This document shows positions 1 through 8,610 of a stretch of 64,000 bases of DNA, one piece after another; position 1 is the stretch's first letter; each line of letters opens with the position of its first letter. The DNA comes from Pedobacter sp. FW305-3-2-15-E-R2A2. GTDB taxonomy: Bacteria; Bacteroidota; Bacteroidia; Sphingobacteriales; Sphingobacteriaceae. The stretch spans positions 992,001 through 1,056,000 of the forward strand of contig NZ_CP151803.1 in the NCBI RefSeq assembly GCF_038446955.1. The letters are read 5' to 3'. The notes beneath the pieces are model-generated. The model saw only the letters and a program-made list of their open reading frames with translations. It did no database searches and was not told where the DNA came from. The position numbers and the translations under genes are program-made.

Positions 1-185
1 GGAATGTGGAGCATTTGCCTTCTGCGGATGAAATAGATGCGATCAGGGATACAGAACCTGTGAAAGAAGTGTTGGATGCCACCATCGGCGATGCCAATAA
101 CCGGGAACGCGAACTCCATGAACTGGCCAAACAATGGTTAAAAGAAGGAAAAGTAAATGAAGCGTTAAAAGTGGTCCTGTTATAA
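1..185 (+). CDS. C-terminal end of an unidentified protein
   Basis: Reading frame 3 is open from the window edge to a TAA at 183-185. It gives about 60 residues, rich in charged residues and probably helical, ending in EALKVVLL. No family is recognisable from this tail. The gene converges on the NlpC/P60 gene and the two stop regions overlap by a few bases. The start lies outside the window. Confidence 0.6.
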   Translation, partial: NVEHLPSADEIDAIRDTEPVKEVLDATIGDANNRERELHELAKQWLKEGKVNEALKVVLL

Positions 186-716
186 AATGCTGACTATTTT
201 CATGAATCGTTTTTTATAAAAACCTTCATTTAAGCTCGTAATCGTCACTCCTTTTTTACTACCGGAAGAGGAGTGAATGAATTTGATCTCATCGCCGTCT
301 ATCGAATAAACGATGCCGACATGGCCAATCTTACGGACCCTGCTGTTCGTCCCTGTAAATAAGATCACATCGCCTATCTGTGCATCTTCCAGGTTTTTAG
401 CTTCGCCTCTGGAGGCAAATTCTCTGGAAGAACGGGGCACTTTAAAACCGAAGTTCTGAAATACATAACTGACAAATCCGGAGCAGTCAAAACCTCTCTT
501 CGGGTTACTGGAAGCATAACGGTAAGGAATTCCGATCATGGATTTGGCAAATTCTAACAGCCGGTTGGTAGACTGCGGCTTACTGGCAGGCATTGCCGGC
601 GTAATTTCCATCAGTTTGGAAACCAGTTCTTTGTATTGAACAGGAGTCGTGTTTTGCGATCTTGCTGCAAACATACTAAATGAAAGAAAGAGGGAAATGA
701 TGATGCTTTTCTTCAT
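180..716 (-). CDS. NlpC/P60 family cell-wall hydrolase, secreted
   Basis: This 178-residue protein has an N-terminal signal peptide (about residues 1-20, ending near ARSQ) and an NlpC/P60 domain from about residue 50. The catalytic cysteine lies in FDCSGF (C78). The histidine is in GHVGIV (H132), and a third polar residue is H148 in FIHSS. Members of this family cut D-Glu-diaminopimelate bonds in peptidoglycan stem peptides, in the periplasm or at the cell surface. It is a single-domain version without SH3 or LysM repeats. It is convergent with the partial gene at the left edge and appears to be transcribed alone. Confidence 0.9.
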   Translation of the reverse strand: MKKSIIISLFLSFSMFAARSQNTTPVQYKELVSKLMEITPAMPASKPQSTNRLLEFAKSMIGIPYRYASSNPKRGFDCSGFVSYVFQNFGFKVPRSSREFASRGEAKNLEDAQIGDVILFTGTNSRVRKIGHVGIVYSIDGDEIKFIHSSSGSKKGVTITSLNEGFYKKRFMKIVSIL

Positions 717-777
717 AAGGATGGGCTAAAGGTATTAAAATATCTTTAGCCCGTTTATAATGTTGATAACTTGATGA

Positions 778-1479
778 TTAAGGGGTGGTTACGGCTACAG
801 GAAGCACTTTTCCGTTGAAAAACTTATGTCCTGTCCTTGCGAAGTCGGCCACATACTTGCCCATTTCGAAAGCCATCACCGGAGATTGATACCCTGGGAA
901 TGCCTGTTCCAGCATCTCTGTCTGTGCTGAACCCAGCGCCAGGCAATTGACTTTTATTCCCGTATCTGCCAGTTCAAAAGCCAGACATTCTGTTAAGGTA
1001 TGCAAGGCTGCTTTACTCGAAGAATAAGCCGCAAGTCCCGGAAATTTAACACTTCCCTGGAAGCCGCCCATGCTGCCGATATTCACAATATGACTACCTG
1101 CAGTCATTAACGGAAGCAGGTGCTGGATCATGTTAAAATGTCCCGTTACATTGCTCTCGAACATCTCGTATAAATCTTCCCTGCTCGTTTCCAGAAAAGG
1201 TTTATTGATCAGTGAGCCTGCATTGTTAATCAGAATATCTACCGTACCTAGCCGTTCCTTTAAAAAAGGGAGGAGTGCGGCATAATCATCATTTACAATG
1301 TCAAATTCTACCGGAAGTAATACACAGTCAGGATTTATCCCCCTTGCAATTTCCAGTAGTTTGCGCAGTTTGTCCGCAGAGCGGGCAATACATACGATTT
1401 TGTTGTCTTTATTCAGTGCAAATTCCAGGGCAGCTTCAAAGCCTATTCCGCTACTTGCACCTGTTAATACTATATTCAT
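778..1479 (-). CDS. Short-chain dehydrogenase/reductase (SDR)
   Basis: This 233-residue classical SDR has the nucleotide-binding motif TGASSGIG (residues 6-13), NNAG (85-88), and the catalytic set S136, Y152 and K156 in YSSSK. The substrate cannot be read from the sequence. Its ATG directly abuts the TAG of the upstream aromatic hydroxylase gene (TAGATG junction), so the two are probably translationally coupled. Because the hydroxylase needs a reduced pterin, a role for this SDR in recycling quinonoid dihydropterin is a reasonable hypothesis, though sequence alone does not show it. Other possibilities are a sugar, fatty-acid or sepiapterin-like reductase. Confidence 0.9.
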   Translation of the reverse strand: MNIVLTGASSGIGFEAALEFALNKDNKIVCIARSADKLRKLLEIARGINPDCVLLPVEFDIVNDDYAALLPFLKERLGTVDILINNAGSLINKPFLETSREDLYEMFESNVTGHFNMIQHLLPLMTAGSHIVNIGSMGGFQGSVKFPGLAAYSSSKAALHTLTECLAFELADTGIKVNCLALGSAQTEMLEQAFPGYQSPVMAFEMGKYVADFARTGHKFFNGKVLPVAVTTP

Positions 1480-3258
1480 CTAATCTTCTTCAGTAATCAA
1501 TTGACTTACCGGGTTTTCAATCACATGTAAACCATCTGTGATTAATTTACGGTAATCTGCTTCATTTGCAGCCTTTAGCTCCAGGTAGTCCCGCAACTCC
1601 TTCTCGAACGCTGAATCCAGCTTTTTATGATAAATAATCTCAAGAATTTCTAAGGTAGCCAACCAGTCGGAACGGTGTTCTGTTTTTAGTTCTTCAAATA
1701 AAGAAACACATTTTTCGTAATCTCTTTTCTCCTGTCTGATGGTACGAATCGCTTTATAGATGTCGTGCAGCTTTTGAGTTTTCTCATCGTAACTCACCTT
1801 ATGTGTCTGCTGCTCACTGATATGGGTGATCTCTTCGTAAGCATCTTTATCAGCCGCCCCGTTAAATACAGAGACGATTTTCTCGCCGATAGCCATATCA
1901 TAAGTACCCCATTCCGGTTGGAACAGCACATTGCCATTACTTTCTTTCACCGTACAATCCTCAAATGCGATCAGGACTGTTTTTCCGGCGTGCTGAATAA
2001 TTTCCTTTACTGTTCCTTTCAGCTGAATTCCACTGTCGAAAGTCAGATCTGCAACTTGTCCGGTTGCAATGCCCAGGTCCTGAAGCTCAGTAAGGCTCAG
2101 GCTTTCCAATACAAGACCATTTAAGCGGCCAACAGGGGAGGAGAATCCATCTTTATGGTAAAATTTACCATGTCCCTCCAGTTGTTTATGGTCTACCGCC
2201 AATGCCGATGGACCTGTTGTTTTTATAAAAGTAAGTTCATCTGCAGCATCGATGCCCATGTCGGTAAAAATACCTGTCACCTGTAAACCGGAACTGTAAA
2301 CTGCTGTTGCCGGATTTTTACATTCTATTGCTTTTGACAAACTTTCCGCACCTCCGCGTCTGAAAGCCATCGTATCAGCATATTGTTCTAAAACGTCGAT
2401 CAGGTTTTGGAAAGTTGGGGTCACAAATAACTGCGGCTGCGGCTTGGTGATGTCATACTGTGCATTAATGGCATCTATGGTATACCATTTCTTTTCCACA
2501 TCATCTTTCATGCAGCTCGAGCTTTCTCCGATAGAGGACAGTAAACCTGCGCCGTAAATCTTAGGCTCTTCCAGTGTGCCGATCAGTCCGTATTCCACGG
2601 TCCACCAATGCAGGCGGCCCAGCAGTGCCATTTCAGAAGGCTCTCCCATATTCTCGGCCACCACCTGTAAATGTTTTTCTGCTTTTGCGACTTCCTGTTC
2701 CGGAGCATCCGCAGATTCCTTTAAAATGGAAAGGTTACGAATCGCTTCATAAAGTTCAAAATCCTTTGATGAAAACATCGCTTTAGCCCCGATAGAGCCG
2801 AAATAGCTCAGGTAACTGTTATAATCTGCGTCTGCGATAATTGGCGCATGTCCTGCCGACTCATGGATAATATCCGGAGCTGGTGTATATTCAATATGGT
2901 TAATCTGACGAATGTCTGCGGCAATCACCAATACCCGGTAAGCCTGGTACTCCATGAAAGCTGCAGGAGGAATAAAACCATCTACGGTAACTGCTCCCCA
3001 GCCTATTTTGCCGAGGTTATCGTTCATGGTTTGTAAATTGGGAATATACTCAATGCTCAGGCCTGCACGTTGCAAACCTTTAATGTAAGGGTAATAGGCC
3101 ACCTGTTTCAGGTAGCTATAGTTCTGGCGCATTACATAGCGCCAAACTGCCTGATCGATTGGCGTATATTTTTCGTAATGCTGCTCTACAATAAATTGCC
3201 TTAAATGCTTCGGAAGCTTAGCTACTTGGGGATTGTTAAAGTCATTAAAATCACTCAT
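1480..3258 (-). CDS. Aromatic amino acid hydroxylase (phenylalanine 4-monooxygenase type)
   Basis: The N-terminal part (about 20-300) is the biopterin-dependent aromatic amino acid hydroxylase fold. The iron ligands are visible as H132 and H137 in IHESAGH and E222 in WWTVEYG. The expected reaction is phenylalanine to tyrosine with O2 and tetrahydropterin, in the cytoplasm. At 592 residues it is about twice the length of the minimal bacterial enzyme of roughly 270-300 residues. The C-terminal 290 residues are an extension of unclear function, which I believe is usual for Bacteroidota homologues. It is the first gene of a two-gene unit with the SDR. No pterin carbinolamine dehydratase gene is nearby. 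Confidence 0.92.
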   Translation of the reverse strand: MSDFNDFNNPQVAKLPKHLRQFIVEQHYEKYTPIDQAVWRYVMRQNYSYLKQVAYYPYIKGLQRAGLSIEYIPNLQTMNDNLGKIGWGAVTVDGFIPPAAFMEYQAYRVLVIAADIRQINHIEYTPAPDIIHESAGHAPIIADADYNSYLSYFGSIGAKAMFSSKDFELYEAIRNLSILKESADAPEQEVAKAEKHLQVVAENMGEPSEMALLGRLHWWTVEYGLIGTLEEPKIYGAGLLSSIGESSSCMKDDVEKKWYTIDAINAQYDITKPQPQLFVTPTFQNLIDVLEQYADTMAFRRGGAESLSKAIECKNPATAVYSSGLQVTGIFTDMGIDAADELTFIKTTGPSALAVDHKQLEGHGKFYHKDGFSSPVGRLNGLVLESLSLTELQDLGIATGQVADLTFDSGIQLKGTVKEIIQHAGKTVLIAFEDCTVKESNGNVLFQPEWGTYDMAIGEKIVSVFNGAADKDAYEEITHISEQQTHKVSYDEKTQKLHDIYKAIRTIRQEKRDYEKCVSLFEELKTEHRSDWLATLEILEIIYHKKLDSAFEKELRDYLELKAANEADYRKLITDGLHVIENPVSQLITEED

Positions 3259-3375
3259 TACGTGTGTTGGTTAGTGTTGAGCCCAATATAAGAAAATCTA
3301 TGTCTTCCCCTTAAAAAAATGGGGATAGATTTCAGAAAAATAACGCGAAAGAGACAAGTTGTACAGTTGTTGTAC

Positions 3376-3861
3376 TTATTTTCTGACCTTAAATGTAAAG
3401 TACTTTTGAGAGAAATAACTGAATACTGTAAGGACCACAGTAATGATAATCTTTGAAATTGTCGGATAAAAACCAAAGGCTTCTACCAGCACTTTTAGCA
3501 TGGCAAGGTTTAGCAGAATGTTCGTTACAAATACAGAACCATAGCGGAAGAGCTGAATCCTTCCTTTGAGGTTTGACTTGGTAAAGATCAGGTACTTATT
3601 GAGGATAAAACCGATGCAAAAGGTGATTAAAGATTCTATGGCCAGTGCTGCTACCGGAGCAGTGATCAGTTTGGGAAGAAAAGGAATGGAGAGCTGTACA
3701 TCCTTTTGATGTAAAATCCAGTTATAGGCAATATAATACACCACAATTCCCGATGCTGCAGTGGTACTTCCCGACACGAGGTACCGGAAAGTATGGAGGG
3801 ATAACCAGCGGGAAAAAGGAGGGTAAAAGAAATCTATTAATCTTAATAACGCTTTACGCAT
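3376..3861 (-). CDS. GtrA-like integral membrane protein
   Basis: This 161-residue protein has four predicted membrane segments (about 25-45, 68-88, 103-123 and 135-155) in the arrangement of the GtrA family. Members help move lipid-linked sugars across the inner membrane, or work with glycosyltransferases in polysaccharide decoration. It follows the sulfatase-type phosphotransferase gene by only 2 bases, so the pair is probably co-transcribed and both may act on surface glycans or lipids. The exact substrate is unknown. Confidence 0.85.
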   Translation of the reverse strand: MRKALLRLIDFFYPPFSRWLSLHTFRYLVSGSTTAASGIVVYYIAYNWILHQKDVQLSIPFLPKLITAPVAALAIESLITFCIGFILNKYLIFTKSNLKGRIQLFRYGSVFVTNILLNLAMLKVLVEAFGFYPTISKIIITVVLTVFSYFSQKYFTFKVRK

Positions 3862-3863
3862 GC

Positions 3864-5792
3864 TTATTTGAAGGTTAATTTATTCTCTATCATCCTGTTG
3901 TTATATTGCTGTCTGAAGGCCTTTAAATTCTTTTCCAGTTTATCTGCGATCAGTGGTTCCTGTTTCAAAATATTATGTTTAACCAGGCGGTCTGTTTTTA
4001 AATTATACAAGGCCAGATTTTCCTTTCCATCATTTACCAGGTAGTAATCGCCCATGTAAAAATTGAAAGAACCATCGTTATTGTTCAGGACAAAGTTATC
4101 CGTTTTTTTATCAAAAGCATCAAAACCGAAAGAGAAATAAGGTTTATCGTAATGCAGGTAGTTCAATACGGTAGGCATAATGTCTATCTGTTGCACCAGT
4201 TTATCCGCTTTTCCTTTCAGTTCTCCTCCCGGACGATAAAATAAAATTGGAATGGAGAAATATCCAGGCAAGTTTTGATATTCAGGTAAATAAGATACCG
4301 TCGCATGGTCCGCACAGAGGACAAACAGCGTGTTTTTATACCATGGCATTTTAGAAGCCGTTCTAAAGAAATTGCGCAGCGCCATATCTGTATAACCAAG
4401 AGGTTCCTGTACCGGAAGTGGTCCTTTAGGAAATTTGCCAACATATTCATCCGGAAGGCGGAAAGGATGATGAGAAGATAAAGAGAAGAAACTCGCAAAG
4501 AATGGTTGTTTCAGCGTGTTCATCTCATTCGCCATATACTGCATATACGGATCATCCCAGATTCCCCAGGTGCCATCAGAATCGCCTTTCTTCTGGTACT
4601 CATTTTGTCCGAAATACTTTTTGATGCCTGCAAGGTGAGTATAAGACGAGAAGCCCATAGAGCCGTTTGGTGCGCCATGAAAAAAGGCCGTCTCATATCC
4701 TTTCTCTCCTAACAATTGGGCAATACTCGTGGTTTTATTGCCGGAATAGATAGAAAGTACGAAAGGCTCATTGATAGAAGGGATTCCGGTAATTACAGAG
4801 GGTAGGGCATCTATGGATTTACGTCCGTTGGCATAGGTATGGGTAAAGGTATAACTTTCGCCCACAAGCGAATCCAGGAAAGGGGTATAACCTTTATACT
4901 TGCCGCCCAATAAGTCTTTATTTAAGCTGCCTACATGCTCCTTGCCCAGGCTTTCAATAATCAGAAAGACCACATTCAATTTTTTAAAAGCAGCGGTATC
5001 TGCTGGCTGATGTATCGGGTTGTAAATGGCATTCAGCGTTTGTTCATCGTAATAATTTATAGGTTTTAATTTGGAAACTCTAAGTGTTCTGATGATTGAG
5101 AAAGGGGTGTTGAGCACCAGGCTCATTTGATCCGGAGTATCTACAAATTCTCCGGCATTGCTTAAGGTAATCGGTCTGGTGCCGAATCCCCATCCACCAC
5201 GTACGCCTGTGATACACATTAAGGCGATTGCAAATAACAATGCCGTATGTAAAAGGTAGACTGGCCAGGTAAATTTGACGGTATTTTTAACCTTTACCAA
5301 TTGATAAAGTTTGTTAAAAGCCCAGATGAAAACCGCAAGGAGCAGCAACAGGTACCAGTAATCCTTTAAAAAGTCTACAAAGAGCTTAAATTTATTCTGC
5401 TCATTGCTGAACTGACCGAACACTGTTGCAGTCGTTCTTTTTAAGGTGAATTTATAATATACAAAATCAATCAGATTGGCGATGATGCCAAGGCTGTTGG
5501 TGATCAGAAACAACCATTTACAAAACTTTTGAAAACCTTCATGATAACGGAACGGGAAGGGGATCAAATGAAGCAGGATGTAAATTGCATTGATATAGAT
5601 TAGGGCAGAAACATCAAACTTAAGGCCACCCCAGAGCATATACAGATATTTCGGAAAAGTAATGTCCTGAAAAAGTCCCTGATTAAAAAGGTAAAATCCA
5701 ATTCTGCAGAGGGTATATAGCAACAGCAATATCAGGAAGCGATAGGCCAATACCAGATAGAGGTTGAGCCCTGTAGTGTCTTTTCTTTTCAA
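3864..5792 (-). CDS. LtaS/sulfatase-family membrane phosphotransferase
   Basis: This 642-residue protein has five N-terminal membrane segments within residues 15-195, followed by an extracytoplasmic alkaline phosphatase/sulfatase domain from about residue 270. E280 in LIIESLG, S326 in NGRKSIDALPS (where LtaS has its threonine nucleophile), and D495-H496 in CADHA correspond to the metal and nucleophile sites of the LtaS family. Such enzymes transfer phosphoglycerol or phosphoethanolamine to lipids or glycans in the periplasm. A Gram-negative Bacteroidota cell lacks lipoteichoic acid, so the acceptor is unknown. It is followed by the GtrA-like gene. Confidence 0.87.
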   Translation of the reverse strand: MKRKDTTGLNLYLVLAYRFLILLLLYTLCRIGFYLFNQGLFQDITFPKYLYMLWGGLKFDVSALIYINAIYILLHLIPFPFRYHEGFQKFCKWLFLITNSLGIIANLIDFVYYKFTLKRTTATVFGQFSNEQNKFKLFVDFLKDYWYLLLLLAVFIWAFNKLYQLVKVKNTVKFTWPVYLLHTALLFAIALMCITGVRGGWGFGTRPITLSNAGEFVDTPDQMSLVLNTPFSIIRTLRVSKLKPINYYDEQTLNAIYNPIHQPADTAAFKKLNVVFLIIESLGKEHVGSLNKDLLGGKYKGYTPFLDSLVGESYTFTHTYANGRKSIDALPSVITGIPSINEPFVLSIYSGNKTTSIAQLLGEKGYETAFFHGAPNGSMGFSSYTHLAGIKKYFGQNEYQKKGDSDGTWGIWDDPYMQYMANEMNTLKQPFFASFFSLSSHHPFRLPDEYVGKFPKGPLPVQEPLGYTDMALRNFFRTASKMPWYKNTLFVLCADHATVSYLPEYQNLPGYFSIPILFYRPGGELKGKADKLVQQIDIMPTVLNYLHYDKPYFSFGFDAFDKKTDNFVLNNNDGSFNFYMGDYYLVNDGKENLALYNLKTDRLVKHNILKQEPLIADKLEKNLKAFRQQYNNRMIENKLTFK

Positions 5793-5811
5793 AGTTTTGA
5801 TTTTAACCTTG

Positions 5812-5819
5812 CAAATTTA
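5812..5819 (-). promoter_or_regulatory. Candidate -7 promoter element TAAATTTG
   Basis: On the minus strand this octamer fits the Bacteroidota -7 consensus TAnnTTTG. It lies 20 bases before the start codon of the LtaS-like gene. No clear -33 TTTG is seen at the right distance. Confidence 0.45.
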
Positions 5820-5939
5820 AGTATTGATAATGATTTATTGATGTTTAATTAACAGGCGTAATGTATATGGAATTAGAAAGGCCATCTCCATTTTGCAGAA
5901 GACAGCCTTTTTTATCAATTTGATCCTTCTGGAATTTAC

Positions 5940-7463
5940 CTAAGAGAAATAGATCTCTTTGAAATTCAGGGTTTTTGTCGTGTCGATTCTTCTGTTAAAA
6001 CGTTCCGGTTTAATTTCTGAAAGGGTATCAAAGCCACAGGCTTCCATGAGTTCTACTGTTGCGTGGACGGTGTTTTTATGGAAATTTGCTACCCGGTGTT
6101 TTTTGTCAGTTACGTCGATTCCTTTGAACAAACTCTTGTCCTGAGTCGCAATACCTACCGGACATTTACCACTGTCGCATTTCAGGGCCTGAATACAACC
6201 TAAGGCCATCATCATTCCTCTGGCACTGTAGCAGGCATCTGCGCCAAGGGCGACCACCCTCATGATGTCAAATCCGGTGATGATCTTTCCTGAAGCCAGA
6301 ATTTTAATATCGTCTCTAAGTCCGTATTTCTTTAAAGTAATGTTTACAAATGAAAGGGCATCCAATAAAGGCATTCCCACGTAATCTGTATATTCAAGAG
6401 GAGCTGCTCCGGTTCCGCCTTCTGCACCATCTATGGTAATAAAATCCGGAGAGATTCTCGTCAGTGACATGGCTTCACAGATGTCTATAAATTCCTGTTT
6501 GCTTCCGATACATAACTTAAATCCTACAGGTTTTCCTCCTGAAAGTTCACGCAGCTGCTGAATGAAACGCATTAAGCCTGTTGCATTGGAGAAAGTACTG
6601 TGTGCCGGAGGAGAAAGGATCGTTGTTCCTGCCACCACGTTTCTGATCTCTGCAATTTCAGGAGTGTTTTTCGCTGCAGGTAAAATACCACCGTGTCCCG
6701 GTTTTGCACCTTGAGATAATTTCAGCTCAATCATTCTCACATACTCTCTTTTAGAGTTTTTTTGGAATAAGGCCGGATCGAATTTTCCTTCCGCATCCCT
6801 GCATCCGAAATATCCTGTACCTACCTGCCAGATCAGGTCGCCACCACCTTTAACGTGATAAGGACTGATTCCTCCTTCGCCGGTATTGTGGGCAAAGCCA
6901 TTGAGGTTGGCCCCATTGCTTAAAGATTGGATGGCTGTTTTGCTCAAGGCACCAAAACTCATCGCACCAATGTTCAGGATGCTCAGGTTGTAAGGCTGTA
7001 AACAGGCTTGTCCACCTACTTTTACGCGCAGGTCCATATTGTTTAATTTCTTAGGGTAAATGCTGTGTGATACCCATTCATATCCTTCCTGATAAGGGTC
7101 TACCTGCATTCCAAAAGCAACGGTTTCTCTTTCATTTTTTGCCCTTTGATAGACAATAGAGCGTTGGCGACGGTTAAAAGGTTTTCCATCCAGCTCTGAT
7201 TCGAAGAAATACTGGCGCATTTCAGGCCTGATGGATTCAAAGAAATAGCGTAAACGGCCAATTACCGGGTAGTTGCGCAATACGGCATGTTTCGACTGAA
7301 AGCGGTCGTAGGCCAATGCAGTCACTAAAATAACCGGCAAGGCGATCAATAGGTGGAATGCAGATTTTTGATAAAATGCATTTACGATTAAAGCGACAAT
7401 GCCTAGTAAGGCGATCCAAAGAAATACTGTTCCAAGTATAGAACGAAATTCTTTTTGTTTCAT
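5940..7463 (-). CDS. FMN-binding glutamate synthase family protein, membrane-anchored
   Basis: The 507 residues contain two N-terminal membrane segments (about 10-55), then the FMN-binding TIM-barrel of the glutamate synthase central/large subunit. Recognisable parts are GEGGISPYH, KPGHGGILPA, IDGAEGGTGAAP and the cysteine-containing CDSGKCPVGIATQD near the C-terminus. It lacks the glutaminase domain and the GltB C-terminal domain, so it is a stand-alone synthase-like oxidoreductase. The family is widespread, and its electron donor and true substrate are not settled. It appears monocistronic. Confidence 0.9.
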   Translation of the reverse strand: MKQKEFRSILGTVFLWIALLGIVALIVNAFYQKSAFHLLIALPVILVTALAYDRFQSKHAVLRNYPVIGRLRYFFESIRPEMRQYFFESELDGKPFNRRQRSIVYQRAKNERETVAFGMQVDPYQEGYEWVSHSIYPKKLNNMDLRVKVGGQACLQPYNLSILNIGAMSFGALSKTAIQSLSNGANLNGFAHNTGEGGISPYHVKGGGDLIWQVGTGYFGCRDAEGKFDPALFQKNSKREYVRMIELKLSQGAKPGHGGILPAAKNTPEIAEIRNVVAGTTILSPPAHSTFSNATGLMRFIQQLRELSGGKPVGFKLCIGSKQEFIDICEAMSLTRISPDFITIDGAEGGTGAAPLEYTDYVGMPLLDALSFVNITLKKYGLRDDIKILASGKIITGFDIMRVVALGADACYSARGMMMALGCIQALKCDSGKCPVGIATQDKSLFKGIDVTDKKHRVANFHKNTVHATVELMEACGFDTLSEIKPERFNRRIDTTKTLNFKEIYFS

Positions 7464-7790
7464 AAATTGAGGATAAATAAAAGGAAAATGGTCAGACTGA
7501 TAGGAACTTGATTTAAGAATCGTATACCTTCAGCATGATTTAAATAGTGATTTGGATAAATGAACAGGCCCCTGAATCAAAGAAATCTTATGTCGGAAGA
7601 TTCGGGGCAAAGAGAATAAAATCTCTACAGGTACTCTGAAAGGCAAAGCCAAAGGCGTAATTGTCTCTAACATATCGGCGGAAACGCCTATACACCGTTA
7701 TATATTTACCCTCACTTGCTTTCATCCGGGCAAAGCTCGGCACCTTTTTCATCAATTCAAAGCAATTCTAAGTTATTTAATTGTAAATAA
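7464..7790. other. Intergenic stretch without recognised features
   Basis: These 327 bases between two minus-strand genes contain no open frame with a family match. No tRNA cloverleaf or strong terminator was seen. They presumably hold the promoter of the glutamate-synthase-like gene. Confidence 0.5.
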
Positions 7791-8480
7791 TTATTCCGGA
7801 AGGGAGACGAAGTCTATTACTGCACAATAACGGTAACGCTTATGGGGTTGGATACTCAAGCCTACCGTGTTTAGTTTTGAGGAGGTGTTCAGGATGAGCT
7901 TTCTATGGCCAAGGTCTGCAACCCCCTTGTCGAGCAGTAACATACATACGTTGGATAAGCCGGAGGTAAATCCAAAGGCCAGGCATTCTCCGTTTGATTT
8001 ATTGGGATATACCCTTCCTATGCGTTGCTGAACGGTACGCCCGTCTTTAGAATTATGTCCCGCAAAATTATTTCTGTTCAGGTCTTTTGCATGTAATTTA
8101 GCCACGTTGCTGAGTGCTTCGTCCGGCCAGAATACCGGAAAATCCTTAACCCTCTCGAGATCTCTGCGCAGACTTCTGTAATAACTGTCGTTCCTGTTCA
8201 CCTTTACTTCATTGTAATTTCCGTATTGCTGCATTTGCAGGTTATGGGCGTCGACAAAATCCTGAAAATAGGTGTCGAAAAATTTAGCGCCATCCATTCT
8301 TGCCAGGTTCATGTAAATGACCATATCTTTTTCCTCAGCGGTCAGGTAATCCACATCGCCGGCAGTGTTGGCCATTCTTAACTCCTCTTTTGTCCAGCTA
8401 TCGTCCGGGTCTGATTTTTCGGAAGTACCGGGAGAAAGCAGGGGAAATAAGAAACAAAGGGCAATGGTAATCATTTTCAT
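7791..8480 (-). CDS. CAP-domain (SCP/PR1-like) secreted protein
   Basis: A 229-residue protein with a signal peptide (about 1-20) and a CAP domain in the second half. The signature residues are in LSNVAKLHAKDLNRNN followed by FAGHNSKDG, where two conserved histidines line the CAP cavity. CAP proteins in bacteria are secreted, and their molecular role is mostly unknown. The preceding 100 residues (about 25-130) look like the helical lead-in common in Bacteroidota CAP proteins. Convergent terminators do not separate it from the upstream TonB receptor gene, but a hairpin at 8562-8592 suggests it is transcribed separately. Confidence 0.82.
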   Translation of the reverse strand: MKMITIALCFLFPLLSPGTSEKSDPDDSWTKEELRMANTAGDVDYLTAEEKDMVIYMNLARMDGAKFFDTYFQDFVDAHNLQMQQYGNYNEVKVNRNDSYYRSLRRDLERVKDFPVFWPDEALSNVAKLHAKDLNRNNFAGHNSKDGRTVQQRIGRVYPNKSNGECLAFGFTSGLSNVCMLLLDKGVADLGHRKLILNTSSKLNTVGLSIQPHKRYRYCAVIDFVSLPE

Positions 8481-8561
8481 ATGCGCTTTAACGCAAAAAA
8501 CCGGCCATTTTGTATGCCTGTGTCCGTATTATTTACTGAGGTACAAGATTGCATGTCAAAG

Positions 8562-8592
8562 AAAAAGGATGTCTTTTTGGGACATCCTTTTT
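8562..8592 (-). terminator. Intrinsic terminator of the TonB receptor gene
   Basis: A perfect 12-bp stem (8562-8573 with 8581-8592) has a short loop and T-rich arms. It lies 20 bases after the stop codon of the receptor on the minus strand. Confidence 0.8.
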
Positions 8593-8610
8593 CAATTAAA
8601 ACGATTGTTT

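Noticed and set aside
3258..3476. 72-codon minus-strand frame next to the hydroxylase
   Set aside because: It overlaps the 3' end of the GtrA-like gene in another frame and has no recognisable features.
7464..7790. Searched for a tRNA or riboswitch in the gap
   Set aside because: No cloverleaf, anticodon arm or known riboswitch core could be found by eye.
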